A stretch of DNA of 56,692 nucleotides from WVZH01 sp034430425. GTDB lineage: Bacteria; Chloroflexota; Anaerolineae; Anaerolineales; E44-bin32. The position numbers were made by a program, and so were the translations under genes. This document shows, piece by piece, positions 44,058 through 52,987 of the stretch. Positions within the stretch are counted from its first letter, which is position 1. Each line of letters opens with the position of its first letter. The notes under the pieces were generated by a model, which did no database searches, was not told where the DNA came from, and saw nothing but the letters and a program-made list of their open reading frames with translations. The stretch is taken from assembly GCA_034430425.1 (NCBI GenBank), contig DAOUEK010000092.1, positions 1-56,692 of the forward strand. The letters are read 5' to 3'.

Positions 44058-45904
44058 CTGAGAAACAGACAGGCAAAATAAAACCACGCAGAGGTCGACG
44101 CAAGCGAAGCCGCGTCCTCGTCCCGATTTTCAACAACGTTCTTAACGAACCGATAATTTCGCTTGCACACCAATTAAGTGACGGAAAGATTGTGCAGGTC
44201 TTGGGTGTGGTTGTCGTTGAAAGCGATGAGGCTATGAGTCTGGCATCATCCCTCACGCAGGAATTACGCACACGCGTGCGTAAAGCGATACGAGCCTTTG
44301 GTGGTCAGCAGTGGCCGAAGATCATCGCTTCGACCCATCCGGTATTTGACCTCACCACATTTATCAAAAAACAAAACGTCAATCTACTTGTGCTGCCATG
44401 GACAACGAAGAATCCCGAGTATTGTGAAATTGTAGAATCCTTATTGGAGTACGCACCATGTCCGATTGCACTTCTTCAAGGAAGCGCGCCCTCGAAAGGG
44501 GATCGCATTCTCGTTGTCCTGCGGCCCGGGCCCGACAGCGAGTTGGCCTTACGGCTCGGGCTCAACCTCGCTTGCAGCGGCGGTTTCACACTGTCTACCA
44601 TCCGCGCAGAGGCGCGCATTGACGATCTCAATATCGCCGATAAAATCCCCGGGCTCGATCAAGTACTCGAACACTTACCCCAAGTTGAGGATGCCGTACT
44701 CATCTCCGAAGACCCTATAGATGCAATCATCAAGCAAGCCGAGAAATTCGATCTACTGATCGTTGGGGCATGCGAAACCGATGACATGGGAGGTGGGTTG
44801 TACGAGCCCCTCAGCTCTCGCCTTTTCAAAGAATCTCCCATCCCTGTCATGTACACATGTTCAGGTAGAGCATCGGCACCCCAGCCACAGCCGGATTTTG
44901 AGGGCATCGAGGCGATCTCGATCCTTGTCGATAAGTGGTTCGCCGAAAATACATTTTCAGCCAATGAATTCGAAAATCTCGAACACCTATACAAGCGTAA
45001 ACTGGCACAAGGCCTGACAATCAGCCTCGCGCTACCCACACTCAACGAAGAGGAAACCATCGGAGATGTCATCCGCACCAGTAAACATGCACTAATGGAT
45101 GAAATTCCCCTGCTCGACGAAATCGTCTTGATTGATTCAAACTCCACTGACCGCACCCGCGAAATCGCACGGAGTTGCGACATCCCGGTTTACATCCACC
45201 AGAATATTCTCCCCCAATACGGCCAACGCCACGGAAAGGGCGAAGCGCTTTGGAAGAGCCTCTACGTCACCCATGGAGATATCGTCATCTGGATCGACAC
45301 GGATATCACCAACATCCATCCTCATTTTGTGTACGGATTGATCGGACCGCTTCTTCACCGGCCGAATTTGAAATTCATCAAGGGCTTTTATTTACGACCT
45401 ATCCGAGTAGGCGATACGACCCACGCTCGAGGTGGAGGCAGAGTCACCGAACTAACCGCTCGGCCACTGTTGAATCTCTTTTACCCTGCCCTTTCCGGAT
45501 TCATACAACCTCTCTCCGGTGAGTATGGTGGCCGCCGGCAAGTGTTGGAACAGCTTCCCTTTTCATGTGGCTACGGGGTGGAAATCGGACTTTTGATCGA
45601 AGTTCTCGAACGCTATGGACTCGAAGCCCTGGGGCAAGTCGATCTCATCAAACGACTCCATCGAAACCAACCATTAATCTCCCTTAGTAAGATGTCTTTT
45701 GCAATCATCCAGGCGGTTATCCGAAAAATCGATCGACGCGATGGACTACAATTACTACAAGATGTCAACCGAGCCATGAAACTGATCCGTCACGAGGAAA
45801 GTCGTTTCTTCCTCGAAGTTGAAAGGATCGATGAGTTACAAAGGCCGCCAATGATCGAAATCCCGGAATACCATACTCGCCAGGGGGAGGATAGTGCGGC
45901 ATAA
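44054..45904 (+). CDS. Universal stress protein-glucosyl-3-phosphoglycerate synthase fusion
   Basis: 616 residues, overlapping the previous stop by ATGA. Residues 19-143 and 149-268 are two UspA-like folds (KSRVLVPIFNNVL; DRILVVLRPGPDSELALRL; FDLLIVGACETDDMGG; ESPIPVMYTC). Residues 320-600 are a GpgS-type GT-A glycosyltransferase: LALPTLNEEETIGDVI, LIDSNSTDRTREIA, HGKGEALWKSL, metal-binding DTD (415-417), GGGRVTELTARPLL. GpgS transfers glucose from NDP-glucose to 3-phosphoglycerate. Fusing a tandem stress-sensor module to the enzyme is unusual and suggests nucleotide or stress control of solute synthesis. The phosphatase follows directly. Confidence 0.88.
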   Translation: MTEKQTGKIKPRRGRRKRSRVLVPIFNNVLNEPIISLAHQLSDGKIVQVLGVVVVESDEAMSLASSLTQELRTRVRKAIRAFGGQQWPKIIASTHPVFDLTTFIKKQNVNLLVLPWTTKNPEYCEIVESLLEYAPCPIALLQGSAPSKGDRILVVLRPGPDSELALRLGLNLACSGGFTLSTIRAEARIDDLNIADKIPGLDQVLEHLPQVEDAVLISEDPIDAIIKQAEKFDLLIVGACETDDMGGGLYEPLSSRLFKESPIPVMYTCSGRASAPQPQPDFEGIEAISILVDKWFAENTFSANEFENLEHLYKRKLAQGLTISLALPTLNEEETIGDVIRTSKHALMDEIPLLDEIVLIDSNSTDRTREIARSCDIPVYIHQNILPQYGQRHGKGEALWKSLYVTHGDIVIWIDTDITNIHPHFVYGLIGPLLHRPNLKFIKGFYLRPIRVGDTTHARGGGRVTELTARPLLNLFYPALSGFIQPLSGEYGGRRQVLEQLPFSCGYGVEIGLLIEVLERYGLEALGQVDLIKRLHRNQPLISLSKMSFAIIQAVIRKIDRRDGLQLLQDVNRAMKLIRHEESRFFLEVERIDELQRPPMIEIPEYHTRQGEDSAA

Positions 45905-46475
45905 TAAAAAGATGACAACACTGATCCTGATACGACACGGCGAAACCGACTGGAACATCGAAGGCCGTTACACAGGTCAATCGGACATCCCCCTCAATGC
46001 ACGCGGACTCCAGCAAGCGGATACACTCGCTTCGAATGAATGTGTAGAGAAAATTGATGCAATTTACAGCAGCGATCTGCAGCGTGCTAGTGAAACGGCG
46101 ATGCGGTTACGGGCGGAGCGCGATATTCCGCTTTACCTCGACGCACGCCTACGCGAGATTCACCAAGGCGAATGGGAAGGGCTGCATTTCGATGAAATCC
46201 ACGCCCGATATCGGCAAGCCTGGGATGAACGAAAAAACGCGCCGCTGCTAGTCGCTCCGCCCGGAGGGGAAACCGTTGGAGAGGTTCGTCAGCGCGTGCT
46301 TGAGGCGATACGTGATATCATCAAGCGCCACCCAAAGGAAACCGTTGCCATTGTTTCTCACGGCCTAGCACTGGCGATCATCCAGGTGGAAGCCAAGGGA
46401 CTGCCGATCGAAACCGTGTGGGATCATATCCCCGCCAACGCCAATCTAAAGTCCCTCGAAGTGGAGCAATTATGA
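45894..46475 (+). CDS. Histidine phosphatase, likely glucosyl-3-phosphoglycerate phosphatase
   Basis: 193 residues from GTG 45894, just after GGGGGAGG; ATG 45912 (MTTLILIRHGET) is a possible alternative with no RBS of its own. The RHG catalytic motif (LIRHGETDWNIEGRYTGQ), second His in TVAIVSHGLALAI, and acid/base E in EIHQGEWEGL are all present. It overlaps the end of the GpgS fusion by 11 bases and removes the phosphate of glucosyl-3-phosphoglycerate, giving glucosylglycerate, by context (GpgP-like). Confidence 0.88.
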   Translation: MRHNKKMTTLILIRHGETDWNIEGRYTGQSDIPLNARGLQQADTLASNECVEKIDAIYSSDLQRASETAMRLRAERDIPLYLDARLREIHQGEWEGLHFDEIHARYRQAWDERKNAPLLVAPPGGETVGEVRQRVLEAIRDIIKRHPKETVAIVSHGLALAIIQVEAKGLPIETVWDHIPANANLKSLEVEQL

Positions 46476-47731
46476 GTAAATATGCCAGGAATATCGGATT
46501 TGTTTCTACACGATTTGCTGGTACGGACGGCGTTTCCTTGGAGACGGAAAAGTGGGTTCAAACCCTCAATTATCTGGGGCACCAATCATTCTTCTTCGCC
46601 GGTGAATCGGATCACCCGGAAGATCGGACATATCTCGTCCCCGAGGCACATTTCAGTCACCCGGAAATCCTTTCGATCACGTCCGATCTTTTCGATGACT
46701 ACATCCGCTCTTCAGAATGCAGTGGGAAGATCCAACGCCTTCGGTTTTATTTGAAGAAAAAACTCTATCAATTCGTAAATAAATTCGACATCGATATTCT
46801 CATCGTTGAGAACGCACTCGCGCTCCCCATGAACGTTCCACTCGGGCTTGCACTGAGTGAATACATCGCCGAGACCAGTATACCCACCATCGCCCACCAT
46901 CACGATTTCACCTGGGAACGTAGACGCTACTCGATGAACGCCGCCCAAGATTATCTAAGCGCTGCGTTTCCTCCACTCTTACCCTCCATTCGCCACGTGG
47001 TGATCAATTCCTTTGCCGCCCGCCAATTAGCGCTACGTACAGGCGCCAGTTCGACCCTTGTGCCCAATGTTATGGATTTCGAGAATCCTCCTTCACCACA
47101 AGATGCGTACTCGGAGGATCTTCGTGAAGCATTGGGCATATATCCGCAGCAAAATCTTCTGCTCCAACCTACTCGAATCGTGCCTCGTAAGCGAATCGAA
47201 CTCGCCATTGAGCTGACGAGGAGATTAGACCCTGACAGCGCCCTGGTGATCACACACACTTCTGGCGACGAAGGATCGGCGTACGAACGCTATCTACGCG
47301 ACTACGCCGAGATCCTGCGCGTTCGGGTTATCTTTGGATCCAAGTACGTCAACCACACACGTTCCACGCATGCGGATGGCCATAAAGTCTATTCCCTGAA
47401 GGATGCCTACCAAGGCTCCGATCTGGTCACCTATCCTTCGACGATCGAAGGCTTCGGCAACGCCTTTTTAGAAACGATCTACTATAAACGCCCGATTGTC
47501 ATCAGCAGCTATGAAATCTTCAAAACCGACATCAAGCCCAAGGGTTTCAAAGTCATCGGCTTCGACGATTTCATCGAAGATGATACGGTTCTTCAAGCGC
47601 GTGAAATCCTACAGGATCCTTCCAAAACCGAAGAAATCACTGAATATAATTACAAAATCGGCAAACGACATTACTCATTTAGAAATCTCGAAACCCAACT
47701 CGTGACGCTAATCCTGCAATGTGGCGTCTGA
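46472..47731 (+). CDS. GT4 glycosyltransferase (mannosylglucosylglycerate synthase-like)
   Basis: 419 residues from ATG 46472, overlapping the phosphatase stop by ATGA. GT-B: IGFVSTRFAGTDGVSLETEKWV, the AHHHDFTWERRRY motif, QPTRIVPRKRIELAIEL, and donor site STIEGFGNAFLETIYYKRP with intact E-x7-E. Paralogous to the GT4 at 42822 over the N-terminal HHDFxWxR region. Its place after GpgS and GpgP suggests it extends glucosylglycerate with another sugar. Last gene of the overlapping operon; 76 bases separate it from the CPBP gene. Confidence 0.83.
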   Translation: MSKYARNIGFVSTRFAGTDGVSLETEKWVQTLNYLGHQSFFFAGESDHPEDRTYLVPEAHFSHPEILSITSDLFDDYIRSSECSGKIQRLRFYLKKKLYQFVNKFDIDILIVENALALPMNVPLGLALSEYIAETSIPTIAHHHDFTWERRRYSMNAAQDYLSAAFPPLLPSIRHVVINSFAARQLALRTGASSTLVPNVMDFENPPSPQDAYSEDLREALGIYPQQNLLLQPTRIVPRKRIELAIELTRRLDPDSALVITHTSGDEGSAYERYLRDYAEILRVRVIFGSKYVNHTRSTHADGHKVYSLKDAYQGSDLVTYPSTIEGFGNAFLETIYYKRPIVISSYEIFKTDIKPKGFKVIGFDDFIEDDTVLQAREILQDPSKTEEITEYNYKIGKRHYSFRNLETQLVTLILQCGV

Positions 47732-47807
47732 TTAAACCAGAATCCACCTGCAAAAGTATTTCATACTCTATAGCAACGGATTGTGATCCGATCCGGAAAG
47801 CGTTCAC

Positions 47808-48725
47808 ATGACTGCAAACCGATCCATCTTGCAAAGGATTTTTATTTCAGAAGACGAACCCCGCCTTCGAGCTGGTTGGCGTTTGATCTGTCATGCGCTG
47901 CTATATTTCTTCCTTGCCCTCCTGATTGTTGCCGTTTGGGGTATCTTAATCATCGCATTCAAGCATGCCGCACCAACTGAAAGTGTTGATCTTGATCTTC
48001 GTTCAGTCAACCTTACATCGATCGCCCTCGAGGTTCTGGTATTGACTATTGCCACCTGGATTGCCCGTCGCTACCTCGACCGCCGTTCATTCATCTCTCT
48101 GGGACTTTCACTCAGTCGAATCGCCTGGTCTGATCTTCTCGTAGGTTTTTCCTTGTCCGCCTTCCAATTTTCATTGATCTATCTCACAACTACGTTCATG
48201 GGCTGGTCGCAGTTCCAATCCTGGGCATGGGAAAGCGAAAGACTGGGAACGGTTATCGGCGAGGCGGTTTTAATGTTCTTTGTATTTTTCGGAGTCGCCT
48301 ATCACGAGGAGTTATTAAGTAGAGGCTACCACTTACAGAATCTTGCACAGGGAAGCAATCTTCCCCTGGCTGTATGGATATCATCCTTCATTTTCAGCAT
48401 CCTGCATCTTTCCAATCCCAATGTCAATGGGATGGCGATTCTTGGTTTGTTTGTCGCGGGATTGTTCCTGGCTTATGCCTACATACGCACGAAATCGCTT
48501 TGGCTGCCCATCGGCTTGCACCTCGGTTGGAACTTCTTTGAAGGCCCGATTTTCGGATTTCCTGTTAGCGGCATGACAGATTTCAGCCTGATCCAGCAGC
48601 AAATCAACGGGCCGGAATGGATCACCGGTGGAGCGTTTGGTCCCGAGGCAGGTTTGTTGCTGTTCCTAACACTGCTTATCGGCGCGTACATAATCAAGAT
48701 CTACACACTTAAAAGACCCCGCTGA
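47808..48725 (+). CDS. CPBP family intramembrane metalloprotease
   Basis: 305 residues with about eight membrane helices. The ABI/CPBP motifs are present: YHEELLSRGYHLQNL (EExxxR type), FSILHLSNPN and LHLGWNFFEG, supplying Glu and His ligands. Related to CAAX prenyl proteases; functions range from pheromone/bacteriocin immunity to anti-sigma factor cleavage. It follows the glycosyltransferase by 76 bases on the same strand, so it may be transcribed with the operon, though no functional link is evident. Confidence 0.88.
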   Translation: MTANRSILQRIFISEDEPRLRAGWRLICHALLYFFLALLIVAVWGILIIAFKHAAPTESVDLDLRSVNLTSIALEVLVLTIATWIARRYLDRRSFISLGLSLSRIAWSDLLVGFSLSAFQFSLIYLTTTFMGWSQFQSWAWESERLGTVIGEAVLMFFVFFGVAYHEELLSRGYHLQNLAQGSNLPLAVWISSFIFSILHLSNPNVNGMAILGLFVAGLFLAYAYIRTKSLWLPIGLHLGWNFFEGPIFGFPVSGMTDFSLIQQQINGPEWITGGAFGPEAGLLLFLTLLIGAYIIKIYTLKRPR

Positions 48726-48753
48726 ATCTTCACTTTCAACCCCGAAAACCGAC

Positions 48754-48805
48754 TTGACAATAGAGAACGTTTGTTCTATACTTCTGCGTACCGGCACATT
48801 TGTTC
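48754..48805 (+). promoter_or_regulatory. SOS-type (LexA) promoter with double box
   Basis: TTGACA (48754-48759) and TATACT (48777-48782) are 17 bases apart. Between them sits GAAC-GTTT-GTTC (48765-48776), matching the GAACN4GTTC box used by LexA in Gram-positives and some Chloroflexota. A second, one-mismatch copy GCAC-ATTT-GTTC lies at 48794-48805, exactly 29 bases downstream. LexA would block the polymerase at this promoter until DNA damage. Confidence 0.72.
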
Positions 48806-48821
48806 TATTTGGAGGTGTTCA

Positions 48822-49559
48822 ATGTCAACCTATGCACATTACTCCCATGTTGATGAAACCGACGGTGCGCTTGATGCACTCATCAACAAAATCTCACCAC
48901 ACCTGCGATTGAATCGCAAGCAATCCTTCGGGATCATGATCTTCGGCGCACTTGTTGCCTTCGAAATATTCAATTACAGCACTACCGAGTTCGCCCTCTC
49001 AGACCTGCTAGGTCCGCTTAGTTTCGCTGGATTACGATGGTCTACAATCCTCGCGTTCGCCTTTTGCGGTATGGACTTCGCAGGAATCGCCCGTATCTTC
49101 ACCCAGGAAGAGGAAGAACGGAAAGCAACGACGACCTGGTATCTTTTAGGCGCCTGGCTGATTGCTGGATCGATGAACGCCACCCTATCCTGGTGGGCCG
49201 TGTCCCTTGCTCTCATCGGGCATCAAGGCCTCGGGAACGAAGTGATTGGCCGTGATGCATTACTCACCGTCGTACCCATCTTCGTCGCTATTCTCGTTTG
49301 GGTGATCCGCATTCTCATCATTGGAAATTTCACCGTCACCAACGGGCATCTCTTCACTTTCGCTTTTGTGCGAAAGCCACAGATCGAGCGCAAAGTCCGA
49401 CGCGTTACCCAGGCCGCTGCTCCACCTCGACGGGAATCCCAAAACGGCAGGCAAAATCGACCTGTACATCCGGCACCAAAACCGATATCTGCGGCTCAAA
49501 CCCGTGTTCCCGGCATGGTCCAACGCTCGTATGGCGCACAGCCACCACGACGTAGGTAA
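48822..49559 (+). CDS. SOS-controlled polytopic membrane protein of unknown function
   Basis: 245 residues from ATG 48822 (GGAGGTG upstream; an earlier in-frame ATG at 48771 overlaps the promoter). Four membrane helices: SFGIMIFGALVAFEIFNY, AGLRWSTILAFAFCGMDFAGIARI, WYLLGAWLIAGSMNATLSWWAVSLALI and ALLTVVPIFVAILVWVIRILIIG. The FCGMDFAGIARIFTQEEEE segment sits on the cytoplasmic side. The basic, Pro/Arg-rich tail (RRVTQAAAPPRR, PPRRR) is disordered. I do not recognise a named family. Co-transcribed with a lytic transglycosylase 3 bases later. Confidence 0.72.
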   Translation: MSTYAHYSHVDETDGALDALINKISPHLRLNRKQSFGIMIFGALVAFEIFNYSTTEFALSDLLGPLSFAGLRWSTILAFAFCGMDFAGIARIFTQEEEERKATTTWYLLGAWLIAGSMNATLSWWAVSLALIGHQGLGNEVIGRDALLTVVPIFVAILVWVIRILIIGNFTVTNGHLFTFAFVRKPQIERKVRRVTQAAAPPRRESQNGRQNRPVHPAPKPISAAQTRVPGMVQRSYGAQPPRRR

Positions 49560-49562
49560 GCG

Positions 49563-50333
49563 ATGCAGAGGCAAATAATCCATCCTGCATCTTCACAATA
49601 CGGTCGTCCGTCACTCTCTCTCACAAGAGCGCTTCGACGGACGACTGTTTATTCCCTGCCGGTTTCCGTGATTCCCATCGCCCTATGTGTTCTTCTCATA
49701 ATCATCGCTGTATGGTCTTGGAGTGTCATTCGTCCTGAGTATAATGCTGCCTTTCTAGGATCAGGAGATCCCTCCACGACAGAAAATGGCACACTGCAAA
49801 CTTCTGCTTCTATCTCAAATTTTGATATTCCTGATGCAGGTTCTCTTTCCTCCAACTTTTCCCCTCAAGTCTTATTTTGGTCCGACGACATTCTAAAATG
49901 GGCTCATGATTACCAACTTGATCCCAACATCATTGCCCTCGTCATGCAAATCGAATCTTGTGGATACGCTCAAGCTCATTCACATGCAGGCGCCATGGGA
50001 TTATTCCAGGTTATGCCATTTCACTTTGGCCACGATGAAAACCCTTACGACCCTTCTACAAACGCCACCCGCGGGTTAACGTATCTTGCCCGCTCATTGG
50101 AACTCGCAAATGGAAGATTGGATTTGGCCTTGGCTGGTTACAATGGTGGACATCTCATGATACAAAATGCGCCGTCGCTATGGCCTGAAGAAACCCAGCG
50201 CTATGTGTATTGGGCCGTTCGAATTTATAACGAGATTGACAAGTACGATTCCATTCCCCCTGCCCTTCAGGAGTGGCTTGACGCAGGTGGAGATCAGCTT
50301 TGCATACTGGCTGCGGATACGCAATCCCACTAA
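49563..50333 (+). CDS. Membrane-anchored lytic transglycosylase (SLT domain)
   Basis: 256 residues. One N-terminal helix (VIPIALCVLLIIIAVWSWSVI) anchors it; the C-terminal SLT domain has catalytic Glu in ALVMQIESCGYAQ, then SHAGAMGLFQVMPFHF and DLALAGYNGG. It cleaves peptidoglycan glycan strands outside the membrane. It lies three bases after the SOS-controlled membrane protein and so should be induced with it. That is unusual for a housekeeping transglycosylase and recalls conjugation or prophage lysis modules, though no such genes surround it. Confidence 0.88.
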   Translation: MQRQIIHPASSQYGRPSLSLTRALRRTTVYSLPVSVIPIALCVLLIIIAVWSWSVIRPEYNAAFLGSGDPSTTENGTLQTSASISNFDIPDAGSLSSNFSPQVLFWSDDILKWAHDYQLDPNIIALVMQIESCGYAQAHSHAGAMGLFQVMPFHFGHDENPYDPSTNATRGLTYLARSLELANGRLDLALAGYNGGHLMIQNAPSLWPEETQRYVYWAVRIYNEIDKYDSIPPALQEWLDAGGDQLCILAADTQSH

Positions 50334-50343
50334 TGTTATATCT

Positions 50344-51741
50344 CTAACTCATCTGAGTGTCTGAATCTGCACAATCTTCACCTACCCTGGGCAACCAAAT
50401 CGCAAATTCAGCGCCTTTACCTTGTTGTGACGACACTTCGATGCGACCCCCGTGGTTGATTACGATCCAATTGGCGATCGATAAACCCAATCCCACTCCG
50501 CCGCTCGCCTTACGCCGCCGCGAACGATCCACTCGATAAAACCTGTCAAAAATGTGTGGCAGTTCTTCTTCCGGGATACCTGACCCTGTGTCCGTAACAC
50601 TCAAACATACCCACTTATTAACACATTTCAGGTTCAATGTTATTTTCCCCGCAGGCGGAGTGTAATCCAGTGCATTCGACACAATGTTAAGAACGACCTG
50701 TTTTAGACGATCTCGATCTCCCACTACTCGAGCCTGATCCTCTTGACCAATACAGATATTGACTTGATTTCGCGCAAGTAATTTCGCTTGTCGATATACC
50801 TCAAGCAGTAAAGTGTCGAGTTCTACGATTTCATTGCCCAAAGTCAATTTTCCCGATTCCGCTTTTGCCAGCAATAACAGATCGCCTACCAAACGAGTCA
50901 TTCGATCCACTTCATCTGTAATTGCGCTGAGCGTTTCTTCATCTACCTCTCCAGTATGACGTATGAGATCGACGTTCCCGCGAATCGCGGTTAATGGCGT
51001 TCGCAATTCGTGGGAAATATCAGCCAGAAAACGGCGCTGCACATCAAATACGTCTTCCAATCGTTCGAGTGTTTCGTTGATCGCCTGTACAAGTCGACCG
51101 TCTTCACTTGTTGTAGGGGCCGAAAGCGGAATCCTTCTGGAAAGATCATCGGCTCGAGTGATTTTTAGTACGGTTTCTGATACTTGATCTATGGGTCTTA
51201 GCGCTGCACTTGCCGCGATATATCCGATCACTGCCGCGATTATCGTTGCGATCAAACCCGCTGCAATTAAAACATCAATCAACATTCTCCGCACCAAATC
51301 AACTTCATCCAACGGATTGGCAATCTGCAGACGGGCTACGATACGTCCATCCATTTGCAGCATCACCGGCACGGTAAGCACGCGCATGTGCATTCCCGAC
51401 ACGTCTCGCTGTGTGAACACATTCTCTTCGAGCAGTAACGAATCCGAATCGAATGCACCCTCTACACTCGGCAAATTTGTTGATTGCCATATAAGCTTCC
51501 CTTCATCATTCCATACTTGTACGTATGTATTTGTGGTAATGTTTAAAGCGTGTAGTGTAAGTGGTAAAGCTTCCGGGCTCCGATACACGCGGATAATTTC
51601 ATTTGCTACTCGACTCAGCGTTTGATCGATTTGAGCAGTTAGGCTATATGTAAGCGAGAAGTATACAACTCCCCCAAAAGACAACAAAACAAAGACCAAT
51701 ACCAGTGAATACCAAAGTGTTAATCGTAAACGGAGAGTCAC
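50344..51741 (-). CDS. Sensor histidine kinase
   Basis: 465 residues. Two membrane helices (about 11-32 and 153-178) flank an outer sensor loop of 120 residues; a HAMP-like linker follows. The HisKA dimerisation box is ADISHELRTPLTAIRGN with His244; ATP-binding parts NIVSNALDYT (N box), DTGSGIPEEELPHIFDRFYR (G1, F) and GVGLGLSIANWIV (G2) are intact. The sequence overlaps its response regulator's stop by four bases, so the two are translated together. Stimulus unknown. Convergent with the transglycosylase. Confidence 0.94.
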   Translation of the reverse strand: MTLRLRLTLWYSLVLVFVLLSFGGVVYFSLTYSLTAQIDQTLSRVANEIIRVYRSPEALPLTLHALNITTNTYVQVWNDEGKLIWQSTNLPSVEGAFDSDSLLLEENVFTQRDVSGMHMRVLTVPVMLQMDGRIVARLQIANPLDEVDLVRRMLIDVLIAAGLIATIIAAVIGYIAASAALRPIDQVSETVLKITRADDLSRRIPLSAPTTSEDGRLVQAINETLERLEDVFDVQRRFLADISHELRTPLTAIRGNVDLIRHTGEVDEETLSAITDEVDRMTRLVGDLLLLAKAESGKLTLGNEIVELDTLLLEVYRQAKLLARNQVNICIGQEDQARVVGDRDRLKQVVLNIVSNALDYTPPAGKITLNLKCVNKWVCLSVTDTGSGIPEEELPHIFDRFYRVDRSRRRKASGGVGLGLSIANWIVINHGGRIEVSSQQGKGAEFAIWLPRVGEDCADSDTQMS

Positions 51742-52427
51742 TCGGGTTCTCTCAGGACATAGCCCATACCACGGACCGTATGCAACAGACGGGGCGAACC
51801 TTCTGCCTCCGTTTTTTGGCGCAAATAACGAACATAGACTTCTATGATGTTGCTCTCCCCCCCAAAATCATATCCCCATACCCGATCGTAAATTACGTCA
51901 CGAGTTAAAACTTGCCGTGGATTCCTGACAAACAATTCCAGCAGTTCATATTCTTTGGCCGTTAATTCGATAGATCTTTCCCCGCGAAACACCTGGCGAG
52001 TCCCTGTATCCAAATGTAGATCTTCAAATGTCAACACCTCAGGTCCGATGGGTTTTACTCGACGCAACAGTGCTCGTACTCTTGCCAACAACTCATTCAA
52101 TGCAAAGGGCTTCACCAAATAATCATCGGCTCCGGCATCCAATCCCGCCACCCGATCATCAATCGATTCTTTGGCGGTCAACATGATAATTGGAATCTCG
52201 CTCTTTTCTCGCAGCCGGCGGCATACTTCCAAGCCATCCAATCCCGGTTCAATTTCAGGCAGCATCCAATCGATGATCACCAAATCCGTGGCATGATCGT
52301 TCACTAAGGCAAGGCCCGTCGATCCATTCTGCGCGGTGTCTACGAGGTAACCCTCAAAAGTGAGACCTCGCTCCAAGAATTGAAGTATTCGGTCTTCGTC
52401 TTCGATGATAAGTATTCGGTTCCTCAT
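51738..52427 (-). CDS. OmpR/PhoB-type response regulator
   Basis: 229 residues. Receiver domain: acidic pair in IIEDED, phospho-acceptor Asp53 in VIIDWMLPE, Thr in MLTAKE, Lys106 in YLVKPF. The loop after Asp53 reads PEIEPGLDG, three residues longer than the usual PGxDG. A winged-helix DNA-binding domain follows (IELTAKEYELLELFVRNPRQVLTR, IIEVYVRYLRQK). RBS GGGGGA upstream of ATG 52427. Partner of the kinase at 50344-51741. Confidence 0.95.
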   Translation of the reverse strand: MRNRILIIEDEDRILQFLERGLTFEGYLVDTAQNGSTGLALVNDHATDLVIIDWMLPEIEPGLDGLEVCRRLREKSEIPIIMLTAKESIDDRVAGLDAGADDYLVKPFALNELLARVRALLRRVKPIGPEVLTFEDLHLDTGTRQVFRGERSIELTAKEYELLELFVRNPRQVLTRDVIYDRVWGYDFGGESNIIEVYVRYLRQKTEAEGSPRLLHTVRGMGYVLREPE

Positions 52428-52472
52428 GGCTTCCCCCTTTTCGAATATACCACAACAGCTTGCTCAAGAAAT

Positions 52473-52507
52473 AGCAAGCGCCGCCTGCGATGCAGGCGGC
52501 GCTTGCT
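52473..52507 (-). terminator. rplL terminator, 16-base perfect stem
   Basis: AGCAAGCGCCGCCTGC and GCAGGCGGCGCTTGCT pair perfectly with a three-base loop, 16 bases after the rplL stop. It ends the ribosomal transcript before the response regulator. Confidence 0.9.
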
Positions 52508-52522
52508 GTATTTACCGCACAG

Positions 52523-52897
52523 TTATACGAGCTCGACCGTTGCTCCAGCAGCTTCAAGCTTGTTTTTTGCATCGTTTGCAGCTTCTTTACCTACCTGTTC
52601 CATTACTTTTGCGTCTGCAGTCTCAGCCATTAACTTGGCATCTTTAAGACCCAGGGTGGTAAATTGTCGAATCGCTTTGATCACATCAATCTTCTTCGGC
52701 CCGACATCCTTGATGATTACATCAAACTCAGTCTTTTCATCATCAGGAGCTGCCACATCGGCAGTCGCCGCAGCAGCTACTGCCACCGGCGCAGCCGCAG
52801 AAACGCCCCACTCTTCCTCGAGTATTTTGGTCAGTTCCGCTGCCTCGAGTACAGTGAGAGCACTCAAATCCTGTGCTAGTTTTTTCAAGTCCGCCAT
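52523..52897 (-). CDS. rplL: 50S ribosomal protein L7/L12
   Basis: 124 residues, standard length. N-terminal dimerisation helices (LAQDLSALTVLEAAELTKILEEEWGV), an Ala/Val-rich hinge (APVAVAAAATADVAA), and the C-terminal factor-binding domain (TEFDVIIKDVGPKKIDVIKAIRQFT, GLKDAKLMAE). It forms the ribosomal stalk that recruits translation GTPases. Last gene of the rplJ-rplL unit, under the control of the L10 leader upstream of rplJ, ended by a 16-base-stem terminator. Confidence 0.98.
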   Translation of the reverse strand: MADLKKLAQDLSALTVLEAAELTKILEEEWGVSAAAPVAVAAAATADVAAPDDEKTEFDVIIKDVGPKKIDVIKAIRQFTTLGLKDAKLMAETADAKVMEQVGKEAANDAKNKLEAAGATVELV

Positions 52898-52987
52898 GTT
52901 CAGTTTTCTCCTTGTAAACAGCTTTCAAAATTATTGATAAGTATTTATATCTTTCTTATTTTCCATCTTCTTCAATGAAGGAGCCTC

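Noticed and set aside
48754..50333. Conjugative element or prophage
   Set aside because: A transglycosylase with an SOS box could belong to one, but no integrase, relaxase, VirB/Tra or phage genes flank it.
52473..52507. The long GC hairpin as a mobile or REP-type repeat
   Set aside because: It is a single copy directly after rplL with a following T-rich tail, so a terminator explains it.
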